Positions 1 to 10,873 of a stretch of DNA of 64,000 nucleotides are shown here, in pieces. Positions within the stretch are counted from its first letter, which is position 1. Every line of letters begins with the position of its first letter. Source of the DNA: Caprella mutica (Eukaryota > Arthropoda > Malacostraca > Amphipoda > Caprellidae); NCBI GenBank assembly GCA_947561585.1, contig CANNZV010000326.1:307710-371709 (forward strand), written 5' to 3'. Under the pieces are notes generated by a model. It was given only the letters and a program-made list of their open reading frames with translations. It was not told the origin of the DNA and did not search any database. A program made the position numbers and the translations under genes.

Positions 1-193
1 CAGGCTGAAAATTTCTTAAATTAGTAAGTCGGAAGTAAGATAGGTTTGGTAGAGTTTTGATTTTAAAAATCTTTAAAAGCATATAAAATTAAAAATATGC
101 TACCAAATTAGATGCAGTTTGCAGCAAAATGATAAGAAACATTAGCCTTGTTGAATAAGGCAATAAAAATATTTGCTTGGAGGGGACCTTTAA
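1..193 (-). mobile_element. TTAA-flanked MITE, copy cut by window start
   Basis: This is the end portion of the same repeat found complete at 1354-1953 and 37699-38262. It ends in GGAGGGGACC followed by TTAA at 190-193. The match to 1768-1957 is nearly base for base. The rest of the copy lies outside the window. The strand is set relative to the 37.7 kb copy. Confidence 0.7.
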
Positions 194-1353
194 AGCACAC
201 TATCTTTCAGTCATGTGTGATTGACAATCACTCAACTCGTCAACCTATGCCTAGCATTGACAGATTTCAGAGCGTGGACGTGATGAAGAGAGCAACTTTT
301 GTGGTGAGGAGGGAGAGAATGATGTGATTGACACTCACGTCCACAGTCACAACTGATAGTGTAAACGCCGATTTAGGAACACCATCCCGCCATATCAAGC
401 GAGTCTTGATTTTTTGACTCATGAGCGGCAGTGATAAGGAACGGTGATGCTGATAACTGTTCTTGTATAATGACAACAGTTATGAATCAATCAAACGTTA
501 TTTTCATCATAATAAAAGTTTTAACAAATTTTCAATAATTAATATCAAACTGTAAAAAATTTATTTGCTTCATGCATATTATTTGAATATGCATGCTTAC
601 TTAATATGATAGATAAACATTAATTATTTAATGATATGAAATATTTCAACTGAAAATACTGTATTATCAGAAAAAAATGGTTTTTATTAGTTAACATTAG
701 TCCACATTGATCTTCTTTTGCACTTTTTGTCTCTTGTTAATACAGCTAAACACAGAGGTGCCTTTTCGCTATAATTAAAGGAGGACACACTGCAAGTGGT
801 GCACGGCTGCAATGGCACTACGTGTAAAAGCGCATCAGTAATCACTCACGCTGATTCTTGTATAGGCGGGGCCTAAAATTACTCATAGGGAATGAATGCG
901 GTGAAAAGATTGTACATTTAAAAGGGCCTATAATATTAATATCAATATTGATAGGTTGCGACAATTGAGTGATTTGTGATGTGACATCAAGGGAACAAAT
1001 TTAAAGATAAAATTAGAGGTAACTTTTAACTATTTTTTTACAAATTTACCTTTAATTTTCTTAAATATAATTTTAGAGTGCTGTTGTTATGACGTCACGC
1101 ACGCAACATACCCCGATTGTCCTTGCAATATTAAAATTCTAGTTCCCACTTTTGAAACCAGAAATTGATTCTCTCTATTATGAGAGTTTTTTGCTGTCAG
1201 TTAGTTAGTAATACAACTGTATGTGAAATGTTAATTTTTAAGTGATTCTTCATCAGGAAACATTAGGGCGGAAAGAAAAACTTTGAAAGTGAAATTTGGT
1301 CAACCATATCTTCAGCAAATGTCATTCTTTATGTAGAGTCGTTTGCGTTTGAA
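194..1353. other. No gene seen; possible MITE remnant
   Basis: No exon-like open frame was seen. The stretch 346-375 (CACAACTGATAGTGTAAACG and following bases) resembles the right end of the element at 42557-42979, so a decayed relative may lie at about 205-380. The remainder is unassigned AT-rich sequence. Confidence 0.4.
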
Positions 1354-1957
1354 TGTCCTCTCCATGCTCCGGGATAAAAATGAGTTTATAACATAATACT
1401 ATAGAACTAAGGTCTACGATCATTATTCTGCAAACAGCATACAATTCGGTTCAATATATATTTTATAATTTGTTTTTAAAGTATTTTAATACTCTGTGAG
1501 CAACAATTGAGCGAATCACTTAATCTGATGCTCAAGAAGAAGAATGTACACTCATTCTTTTGATTACAAATTTGAATATTATAAACAAACCATTTGTTTT
1601 CGGCCTTTATTTAAATTATTTTAGATATTAATTGTTTTCTAAAGTATATAAACGTTTCTATTATAAGTTCATTCAATTTTATACCTTTACACGAATATTA
1701 AATAGATTTATTAAACCAAATACCTAGTTGACAATCAAAACAAATGGTGTACATTCTTTTTCTTCAGGCTGAAAATTTCTTAAATTAGTAAGTCGGAAGT
1801 AAAATTGGTTTTGTAGAGTTTTGATTATAAAAATCTTTAAAAGCATATAAAATCAAAAATTTGATACCAAATTCGATGCGGTTTGCAGCAAAATGATAAG
1901 AAACATTAGCCTCGTTGAAAAAGGCAATAAAAAAATTTGCTTGGAGGGGACCTTTAA
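1354..1957 (-). mobile_element. TTAA-flanked MITE (GGTCCTCTCC terminal repeats)
   Basis: This is a roughly 600-bp non-coding element. One end reads TGTCCTCTCCATGCTCCGGG and the other reads GCTTGGAGGGGACC followed by TTAA. It is the reverse complement of the copy at 37699-38262, which has TTAA on both sides; here the left TTAA has decayed to TTGA. A TTAA target and short terminal repeats suggest mobilisation by a piggyBac-type transposase (inference). No coding capacity is visible. Confidence 0.75.
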
Positions 1958-2413
1958 GATCTTTGACAATTAACATGATACGTATATAATTAATAAAATT
2001 TTAAAGTCTTAAGAGATTGTTTTTAACAAACCGAATTCAAATCGAACCAATATTAAGAAGTTATTACGATACGAATGTGGAACATTACGATGATCTTGAG
2101 AAATTTTAATTCCTTTCATGAACTATTCGGTCTGTTTACTTCTGGTGATCTGAAGCTAATGGCGTCACAACTAAAACTTAGCCAGTGTGGTGAAGACGTG
2201 TCCTTCTGTGTTCAAAAATTTGATAACTTGAAAGTTCAATGGAAAGTGTATCCCTAAACTTAGTTAATAGTTACTTTCTTTACCAATGTTTAGTGATTGG
2301 TTGTAACTTTTTATATTGCTAGCATCTATATGTTTTACACTGTGCGCATTTTTTTAGCATTTCAGTCTCCATAGAAAATGTTAGTTAGTGTCCTAAATTA
2401 TGTGCTTGCTTAT
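1958..2413. other. No feature seen
   Basis: A 60-codon open frame at 2075-2257 has no recognisable domain and no convincing splice context. Nothing else was supported. Confidence 0.3.
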
Positions 2414-2637
2414 ATGGTCATGCAGGTAAATTGCGGCCCTTTAATTTTTAATTTCGGCCCTCTCAAGAGTCTTAAAACATTCTTAATCGAAATTACATTA
2501 AAATGTTGCATAGCTATCAAAGGAATCACAGTGCATGCTATAACTTATTAATCTAAGTTTTGACGTGTGTTTTGAAGCGATGATGTTTCAGTCGTTAGAG
2601 GCCGCAGTTAGTGAATGAATTTACCTGCGTGACCCTA
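2414..2637 (+). mobile_element. MITE family with GGTAAATTGCGGCCC ends, copy 1
   Basis: This is an element of about 224 bp. The left end reads GGTCATGCAGGTAAATTGCG, and the right end ends in TTTACCTGCGTGACCCTA, its inverted match. An inverted second copy lies at 3025-3250 and a third at 22812-23029. It is non-coding. Confidence 0.75.
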
Positions 2638-3024
2638 TGTAAGTGCCTAATTCATCCTTATTTATAAGAGTTTTGCAAGAAAGGGTAAATATATAGTCAA
2701 CCGTTATACGTATCGTTGTAATAAAACAATGGTTTGATGTTTAAAAATCTTCAAGTTTCCATATTGGCATATTTTACTGTCATGGAAAGCCATAAAATGT
2801 TCGTAAGATTTATATCTTTAAAATTAAATTATATACTCCCAATTGAATTTCAATAATGCTCCCATAATAATAAAGGTAATATTGTATAAGTGAGTTCCCA
2901 ATTTTCTTCTATTCTAGAATTTTATTTTTATTTTGTAGGGTAGAGCAATTATACCTGTTAAATAAGATCTCAAAACACAGAACCTATAAGAATCCTTGCT
3001 TTAGAACATTGATAAATTTATATT

Positions 3025-3250
3025 AGGGTCAAGCCGGTAAATTGCGTCACACCAACTAGGTAACTGCGGCTTCTAACAGCAGAAACAACACATGTTAAAA
3101 ATTTAAATTAATAAATTATAGCATGCGCACTGCACAGTGCTTCTTTTGATAGCTATGCAATATTTTAATGTAATTTCGGTTCAGAATCTTTACTCTCTTG
3201 AAAGGGCCGCAATTGAAAATTAAGGGCCGCAATTTACCTGCGTGACCCTA
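3025..3250 (-). mobile_element. MITE family with GGTAAATTGCGGCCC ends, copy 2 (inverted)
   Basis: It begins AGGGTCAAGCCGGTAAATTG and ends GGGCCGCAATTTACCTGCGT followed by GACCCTA. The internal sequence is the reverse complement of 2414-2637, including the shared block around GATAGCTATGCAA. Two copies about 390 bp apart in opposite orientation could fold back on each other. Confidence 0.75.
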
Positions 3251-3303
3251 TAACAGTATTGCGGTGCTTTCAAATTTAATATGCAACTTTTTGAGAATAT
3301 ATT

Positions 3304-3808
3304 CGGTAAATTTGTGCTTTAGGTCCCCCACTAATTTTTGATATTTTGACACTTATTATAAGTAAAAGGAACCATTTTAAGACGTTTTTCATGAATATCA
3401 TTTGTTGTGGAAAGGCTTCGTTTTCGAGATATAGCGCAATTAAAATTTTTGTAGGAATATCATTAAGTTTGTAGAACACACAAGGCTCTTCCGCCTTCCA
3501 GATTTTTGTGACATGAAATCTTGGTGCCATAAAACCGTTAATGTAGTTCACTGTATCCGCTAGTTTGTTGTACTGCACACATCATGATTGTTTAATGACC
3601 TGGCGGCACGCCCCCTATATACATATTTGTGATGCTATATCTGAAATAAACTGCCCCAAACTTAATCTAACCTATGGGAAACTTAATTGCTCTATATCTC
3701 GAAAACTAAGCGTTTGCACAATAAATGGTATTCCTGAAAAACATTTTAAAATGGCTCCTTTTCAAAATAACGAAAGTCGGTGGGGGGGCCTAAAGCACAA
3801 ATTTGCCA
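3304..3808. mobile_element. MITE with long terminal inverted repeats (GGTAAATTTGTGCTTTAGG)
   Basis: The left arm begins GGTAAATTTGTGCTTTAGGT. The right arm ends GGCCTAAAGCACAAATTTGCC, its reverse complement apart from a few bases. The arms continue for over 150 bp with matching blocks such as the 'gttttcgagatatagcgcaat' region of the left arm. The open frames inside it on both strands are by-products of the inverted repeat, not genes. Fragments of the same family lie at 6545-6860, 7545-7790 and about 44510-44590. Confidence 0.75.
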
Positions 3809-4339
3809 TATAGGGTAGCTAAGTATCGAATCGTCGGATAAATGAGTTCAAATACCAAAATAAATATAAAGTAGAGTTGTATTTTCTTAACAATCTGATG
3901 TAATTTTGAACCTATCCTTTGAACATTTGTAAAATAATTTGACTTATAGTGAAAAGAGTTAGATTTTGTTTTTGTCACTATTTGAATCTAGGAGAAATAA
4001 AACCACCCCATTTGGCAAAAGATATTGCAGATGACCTATACGATCCATGTCGCTCTACCTAAACTGAATGAGTCCTTCAGGAGTGCTGCCATATTTTGGA
4101 ATAAACCATTTTAATAAATTAGGCATGCTAGTTTTATAATGGTTTGTCCGATAATTCGATTCAAAATTACGATAAATCATTTTTTCGGACAGCTGTCCGA
4201 AGTTTCAATTTCCTATTAAATAACAAATCGATTCTTCGGAATACTTGTCTGAAGAAACTATTATGATCATTATAAAAGTTTTTGAAACTATTTACATCAA
4301 TTATATTTTTCAAATACCTTCGCAAATTTGCGAATGCTC

Positions 4340-4381
<42 letters not shown>

Positions 4382-4429
4382 CATATTTTACCTGCCATTT
4401 ATTTATTTAACATCTTGTTATTCGCGTAA
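3809..4429. other. No gene; contains a 39-base poly-T run (4343-4381)
   Basis: The T run sits between ordinary AT-rich sequence. It could be the tail of a retroposed copy on the minus strand, but no recognisable body or target duplication was found beside it. Confidence 0.6.
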
Positions 4430-4930
4430 CTGAAAAAGTGTTCAACCAAATTGCCTGAAATTTGCTGAAACGATTGGTCCATGTCCTGTGACCTTCTGGT
4501 TGAATTTTGAGAGCGACGTAGTCAAAGATCAGGGTCATGGTCATTTATAACTCAAAAACTATTTAACCATATTACATGAAACTTGGTGGGACGATTGGTC
4601 AATATACAGGAATCATTTTGTTAGAATAAGGGAGCAATGGGGTTAAAGGTCAAAGATCAAGGTCATGGCCATTTATTACTCAATAACTTAGAAGGCATTC
4701 AACCAAACTGTGTGAAATTTGATGGGACGATTAGTCAATGTCCAGAAACCATCTGGTAGAATTTTGGGAGCGATCCTGTCAAAGGTCAAGGTCATTTATA
4801 ACTCAGAAAGTATTAAACCATATTGGTAGGACGATTGGTCATTATCCAGTTACCAGCTAATTAGATTTTGGGAGCGATAGGGTCAAAGTGGCGGCGACGG
4901 TATGCGCTCTACCGAGTGCATGTAATCTAG
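4430..4930. repeat. About four imperfect 115-135-bp tandem units ending in a conserved tail
   Basis: The block 'gggacgattggtcaat' recurs from about 4468, 4590, 4726 and 4827, each copy followed by a 'gagcgat...gtcaaaggtcaaggtcat' block. The array ends with GGTATGCGCTCTACCGAGTG. Units are spaced about 120, 136 and 114 bp apart. The regular layout with a conserved tail suggests the terminal part of a mobile element, but the class cannot be set from this copy. Confidence 0.6.
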
Positions 4931-6544
4931 TTGATGATGTTATGTCTTGCCTTAACAATATTGATTGCACTCAAGAGTACAATTACTTAATAATGATAAA
5001 AACTAGCATCATATTATGTGCTGATCGAGTCGTACTGGTCCTGTGACTGACCACATCACCTTCCAACATAGATTTATTTACTTAGAAAAACTAAAATATT
5101 TATCAAACAGAGTGGTCAAACCTTGATAATTATAGTCTTTGAAATATTGTGATTTGAATAAAATGTATGATTTTAAGTGGACAGTCACTGTTTTTTTATT
5201 AGTAAAGATACAATTTTGAAACTTCTCACATGTATATATCGTGTCTTATGCACCAACTTTCATTTAGGAAAAAAAATTGTGCGACTCCCCATTCCCTAAA
5301 AGTGGGGTTCATAAAAAAATAATATCTCAAAAACTAAAATATATAAAGAGATGCAGTTTTCAAAAATCGATTGCTAGGGAATTTTTACATAAAGTTACGC
5401 TTCATAGATCTCATTTATGAGATATTTGGTGCATGGATTATTTCAGTATCGTCTATATAAAAAAATACAATCACTACATCAAATAAACAAGAGCGTATAA
5501 ATGATGCCTACTCATTGCTGATCATTATGCAATTTATCATTTGCCTCTTTTCATGAAAAATATAAAGTAAAATTAATGTTACATATCTAAATGAATGTAA
5601 AAATGTATAATCATATTCACCTACTTCCCTTTCTGAAATTCGTGAGGGTTCGTCCTAGCCCCACTCCCCTCTCTTCGCAGCGTGCCAGCGTATGACGTAG
5701 AGGTCTCCTCCTTACGTAATAAGGGTCAGATTGGCATACTAATTTGCGAGATTCTTTCTAAGACTATCAATCCTAATAAAGAAATGCAAAAATAAGTGAA
5801 GAAATTCAATTGCTTTTTATCAATTAGGATATCAATGAGGGATATCGCCTAAAATGTGATGCACAATTTCAATATGGTAGTGTGTCGATGATACGCGTTT
5901 TAAAGCATAAAGTTTCATTAATATTGTCGGGTAAACCGTAATTTTTGTTCCTATCATACACTTATCGATATTTTATATTTATTGCCATTACTATATGACG
6001 TGTTCGGTGAATACATTCTAAATTACTAATAATAAAAATAGAGATCAGGGATGCAAGTGTGACATCTTGATTATTGCACTCAGTTCTAAACAGAACTCTG
6101 AAGCCTAGATTGGTTGCAGATACTGCTAAATTAAGGTTAAAATGAATTCCTTGCTCACGATTTCGTTACTATAATGGTGAGATTTTGATTACAGATAACC
6201 TAACCTCAAATTTGAATATAATGATATAATTCAGGTATTTATAAAAACTTACATATAAAAAATAGGGTCTTGAACATATGCTACCTAGGAGCCTAAACTA
6301 GTGCTAGTTAACTGCTCAATTGTAGTTCCTATGAATAACAGTTAAGTAAAAAAATAATGGAAATACATTTTAACCAATGCCTAGTTAGTAATTGATAAGA
6401 AAAAAATTAAATTTAGAAGTGACGAAGTTTAAGTAGGTTTTCCCATGTTTCAAAGTGTGGTCAGTCACCATTTCCAGATATTCGGTGGTCACGTCTAACT
6501 AGATTCGATCAGCTGATTACCATACCCTATATGTTACTGTATCC
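4931..6544. other. No gene seen
   Basis: This is unassigned AT-rich sequence. A weak inverted pair (TTATGCACCAA near 5236 and TTTGGTGCATGG near 5425) hints at a small decayed element. Nothing else was supported. Confidence 0.3.
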
Positions 6545-6860
6545 TGGTTGTACCTTTCAGTTGTGTTGTCGTACTGCACACATCATGATTGTTCAATGAC
6601 CTGGCCGGAGGAGGGTTTGGGGGGAGACACGCTCCCTGATATACATATTTTTTTATGTTATATCCGAAATAAACTGCAAATTTACCTTCCCAAACTCCTA
6701 GCCAACCTGAAACTTCTTTGTATTATATCTCGAAAACGAAGAATTTCCACAACAAATAGTATTCGTGAAAAACATTTTAAAATGGCTCCTTTTACCTATA
6801 TGAAGTGTCAATATATTGAAAATCGGAGGCGGACCTAATGCACAAATTTACCAAATAACA
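6545..6860. mobile_element. Fragment (right arm) of the GGTAAATTTGTGCTTTAGG MITE family
   Basis: It matches the right half of the element at 3304-3808: the block 'gtactgcacacatcatgattgtt', then the 'tatatctcgaaaac' block, then 'aaaaacattttaaaatggctcc', ending in CACAAATTTACC. The left arm is missing here. A left-arm fragment of the same family lies 700 bp further on. Confidence 0.7.
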
Positions 6861-7007
6861 AACTAGGGCTTTGGACTCATATTTGCAACACCCTCCACTC
6901 GCATTGCACCGAGGCATTGTTTAGTTTGGTGTCCTTTTTCTTCAGCTTTCCTTTGTATCTTTTCTCACCTTCTTCCTCTTGTTTCCTCTTCCTTTGTCAT
7001 GCTATAT

Positions 7008-7392
7008 CCATGGGTAAGCAGACTGACTGTGTAGTTCTCTTATCCATGGGTAAGCAGACTGACTGTGTAGTTCTCTTATCCATGGGTGAGCAGACTGACT
7101 GTGTAGTTCTCTTATCCATGGGTAAGCAGACTGACTGTGTAGTTCTCTTATCCATGGGTAAGCAGACTGACTGTGTAGGTCTCTTATCCATGGGTTAGCA
7201 GACTGACTGTGTAGGTCTCTTATCCATGGGTGAGCAGACTGACTGTGTAGGTCTCTTATCCATGGGTGAGCAGACTGACTGTGTAGGTCTCTTATCCATG
7301 GGTGAGCAGACTGACTGTGTAGGTCTCTTATTCATGGGTGAGCAGACTGACTGTGCAGGTCTCTTATTCATGGGTAAGCAGACGGACTGTCC
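7008..7392. repeat. 36-bp minisatellite, about 11 copies
   Basis: Each unit begins CCATGGGTAAGCAGACTGAC and ends near TGTGTAG(T/G)TCTCTTAT. Units start every 36 bp from 7008 to 7368. Because 36 is a multiple of three, open frames appear on both strands; these are by-products of the repeat. Copies differ at a few positions (TAAG/TGAG/TTAG and GTT/GGT), and the last two copies are the most degenerate. Confidence 0.9.
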
Positions 7393-7544
7393 ATGCGCTG
7401 TGTCGACACTGTTACCTGTGGTAGCCCAGTAAGTGACTATACTAGTGCACGGAGCGTACTTCCACTGTCCCCTCTTTTAAGAGGTCTTCCTAATTTTCTT
7501 TTGGATCATTTCGTTGTGGATAGAAACAACATTTAAAAACCTAA

Positions 7545-7790
7545 ACTAATATGGTACTTAAGGTCCTCCTTGATTTTCGATATTTTGACTATTAAAATAA
7601 GTAAAAGAAGTAATTTTAAGACGTTTTTCATGAATATCATTTTTTGCACAAAAGTTTCATTTTCAAGATATAGCGCAACTTCTACGTTTCCTGTATCAAT
7701 AACATACCTAGGCGTTAGTATTTGAAAGTGAATTTTTCACATTTGATTTTTTTTAAATGAAACTGTTATGTAACTAGTTTGTTGTATCAA
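7545..7790. mobile_element. Fragment (left arm) of the GGTAAATTTGTGCTTTAGG MITE family
   Basis: The run 'ttgattttcgatattttgac', 'taagacgtttttcatgaatatc' and 'caagatatagcgcaact' parallels 3335-3440. The copy becomes unrecognisable after about 7790. Confidence 0.6.
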
Positions 7791-8590
7791 TTGTTACTAT
7801 ATTCGCATCTAGCTGGCGAGTTTACAAGCTGGCAAGTAATCTAATCTGTGGTTCTTAAAGTATATTTCTCGTACACCCCTTGCTTTTCTCAGGCACCTCT
7901 TGAGCATTAATTATATTGCATTAAAATAGATTGAAAAGCTACAATTATAATAATTTGATTACTATTATGTAGGAAAATGGCATATGTACTTCGTGTATAT
8001 TCTGCATATTAATAGCGAGAACTGAACTTATAATAACATATGATGATATGAAACAGCCATACCAGGCACCCCCTATAAATATTCCAGGCTCCAAAGGGGT
8101 GCCGGCACCCCACTTTAAGAACCAGTGAAATTTTAGATAGTGATTGTGATGTTTCTGGTTTGAATTAAACACAGAGAATAAGCTAGTTAAGATTCTCTAA
8201 TAATAACGAACGAAATAACTATTTATAAATCCTTGTAGCCAAATTACGAGTCTAACGGATTACTTACAGTAATAAATTATGCAATTAAATGATAATTAAA
8301 GATGACACATCCTTCTTTTCCTTCCTAAAAACTAAGTCGTAATCACGGGAGAGCCAGTATCTAATCTGTATCTAATCATGAGATATCTGTATCTATCTAC
8401 TGTATCTAATTCTGTATTGCGAGAGCCTGCATCTAATAGTCTCCACACCGTTTTTATCTATGTAAATAATAACTGTTGGTATGTTCTTTTTATTTCCTAA
8501 TGATGATATTATTTCTATTTCTTCTAAAGATAATTAACTATTCATGATTATTTACTTCGTGAATGCGTTTTTGTAATTTTTGTTTCTTGA
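7791..8590. other. No gene seen
   Basis: A short patch around 8352-8445 repeats GTATCTAAT-like words between two 'gagagcc' blocks. No exon or transposon end was recognised. Confidence 0.3.
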
Positions 8591-8876
8591 GCCCCACAGG
8601 GCTCTATCCTGAAGCTGTCTGTGATGAATGGAAGAGAAGGGGTTGGCGTCCCTTGGACCCCGATCTGTTGTAATTTGGATTATGGATTGTCTTTTTTTTT
8701 ATTTTTTACCATGTTTATCATTTTTTAACGCTACTTACTGTTTTAGAGGATAGTGCTAGGGTTATGCTCTTCAACTACGAGGTCTTAGATTTTTGTGTTA
8801 AGTAGGCTCGCAGGCTTCATTTACTATCACTTCTTCATTTTCTTCTTCCATCCGTAAGTACAGTTACCGGTGCTTT
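8591..8876 (+). mobile_element. SINE-like or LINE-3'-end repeat, 5' part
   Basis: It begins GCCCCACAGGGCTCTATCCT and continues with the 'ggcgtcccttggaccccgatctgttgtaatttgg' block found in the complete copy at 27328-27830. It stops where a GC-richer inverted-repeat block begins. Confidence 0.7.
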
Positions 8877-8886
8877 CAAAGTGAAA

Positions 8887-9053
8887 ATAGGAGCAGGTTC
8901 GAGGCAGCGGTTAAGCCGATCGGGGTAGTCATCACGGCAGTCAGGGTGCAGCGAGAGCGTAGCGTGGGAGCCAAACTGATCGCTCTGGGGGCTAATTCTA
9001 CTCCGGCGTAACTGCGCAGAATTACTCTGTACTCTGGGCACCTGCTCCTATCT
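8887..9053. mobile_element. Small GC-rich inverted-repeat element
   Basis: The left end ATAGGAGCAGGT matches the reverse complement of CACCTGCTCCTATCT at the right end. The interior is much richer in G+C than its surroundings and is non-coding. It interrupts or abuts the SINE-like copy before it. The boundaries are approximate. Confidence 0.5.
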
Positions 9054-9437
9054 GTTAGCGCTCTGCCTAACTGCGGATGCTCGGCCCCTAGCCACGACTG
9101 TAATATTATATTACTATTGTATATTAGGTATAAAATAAGATGCACCACTTTTACAAATTTTGGTTTTAAAATTAATTGTGATTTTGTGCTTCAACCTGTT
9201 TTTCAAAGTGGCTACCAGCTGTTGTTACGTAACAGCAGCATTCAGTATTAATTAGAGCCTCTTAAATAAAGCTTCAGACTATTTTGTTATTTACATTATT
9301 CTTCTGCAAATTTTCAAGACTCTATTGAAATAATGAAGAAAGTCTTTATCTACATGATATTTTAAACTGGATTAAAAATTTCCCATTGATAAAGAAAAGA
9401 TGTATAGTCTTACTTGGAGCTACGAACTATTTTTCAC

Positions 9438-9660
9438 CCAGGGGCTCTATTCCGAATCCTTTATTTGGTGGATAAAAGAAAGGGGGTGGCGTAGCTTAGG
9501 CCTAAACTGTTTTATTTAGATAATGCATTGTTTAACTCTACTCGTAGTTAAAGAGGATAGTGCTAGGTAAATTCTTCATTTTCCTCTCCTATCAGTAAGT
9601 GCAGTGCTTGTCTCTTTTTTTACACATTCCTTGGCAAAGCCTCCATGAGGCTAGTTTACT
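9438..9660 (+). mobile_element. Decayed SINE-like copy
   Basis: It starts CAGGGGCTCTATTCCGAATC and is followed by diverged versions of the family's internal blocks (ggtggcgtagcttagg, gaggatagtgctagg, tcagtaagtgcagtgcttg). It is older than the copies at 8591 and 27328, judging by its mismatches. Confidence 0.6.
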
Positions 9661-9707
9661 CGCTGATAAGTAAATTAGCAACTTGTAAAAAAGCTGCATG
9701 AAAAGTT

Positions 9708-10333
9708 AAGGCAAGTCCACACGATACTTAAAAAAAAATTCTGTGCAATCTTATGACGTAATGAAAAACTTGCAATATTAGTGCGTCTACACGGTTCAAT
9801 GATGTTCACACAGTTTCGCTCAGTTTTGTAACATCGTCATTGGGGAGGTAATTCTCTTGCCAATTTTGACATGTTGTGTTAAGTAGAAAAAAGATTGCAA
9901 TATCTCGAAAGTACCAGGCGTTCAAAGTGGTCGTGGAAGTTGCTAATGAAAAGGCACAACTTATCTCATATTAAATTAGTGCATGATTTACTTCATGAAG
10001 CTAATGTTGGCCTAATTACTTGCGAATGGACAAAGCCACATATATGTATTTATTGAAATTAGTGACACACCATATTAATAAAGAGAATAAGTGTATGAGA
10101 ATAGCCATTTCACCACATGAAAGGCTAAAATTGAGTAACAAAATGGACCTGAACACGGCGCTACGGTTTACACGTTACAACTTGTCCATGCAGTTCATGG
10201 ATATCTATGCTCTCCTAGCTCTATTAACGCTGTAACTGTACAGCTTTTTGCTTGAGTTAAAACTTCGCAGTTTTTCCGTTTATACGCAACTTTTTATCCT
10301 CAACATTTTGAACTGTTCGTGTGGACCAGCCTT
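9708..10333. mobile_element. Inverted-repeat element, AAGGC..GTCCACACGA ends
   Basis: The left end AAGGCAAGTCCACACGATAC matches the reverse complement of the right end, which begins AAAGGCTGGTCCACACGAAC when read inward. The flanks read TTA or TTAA on both sides. The interior has no transposase-like frame; a 71-codon open frame at 10020-10235 has no recognisable domain. Confidence 0.65.
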
Positions 10334-10861
10334 TAAACATATTCAAATTCTCTTGCTCTCGCTGGCGAGTTGGCTTGTTACCTTGTTAACTCTCACTCAG
10401 TATAATCATAGTTGCTAGTAAACTAGCCGCGATCAATGTTTGTTTTAAGAATTATAATATCATCGGAATTGTTATTCGCTGTCTAGTTGAATTCTGGGCG
10501 AGTACGTGTCATCATGCATCACTATCTCATATGCGAGTTTGTAAACTCGTCAGCTAAAAGAGAGTAAACTTGACACGTATCATCGAGGCTTTATATATAT
10601 ACAGGCAGGCCTCGTTTTAAGTACACTTCACTTTAATTAATAAAAGAGTTTCTTACTTAGAGATGTTTCGAAATAAGAACTGTTCGTAGACATAGAAAAC
10701 AGAGACAATTTTTATGATTATTTCACGGTAACTAAAAAAATCAATTATAATTCAGATGAGGTTATTAGAAGCAATTGGTTCAGAAATTCAACATGTTCTA
10801 TTTTAGGGTTAGTTCCGTGTTATTGCACGGTTCCATATTTTCGAAGACGTAAAAATCTTTA
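10334..10861. other. No feature seen
   Basis: AT-rich sequence without a recognisable exon, repeat end or RNA gene. Confidence 0.3.
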
Positions 10862-10873
10862 TAATAATCATTA

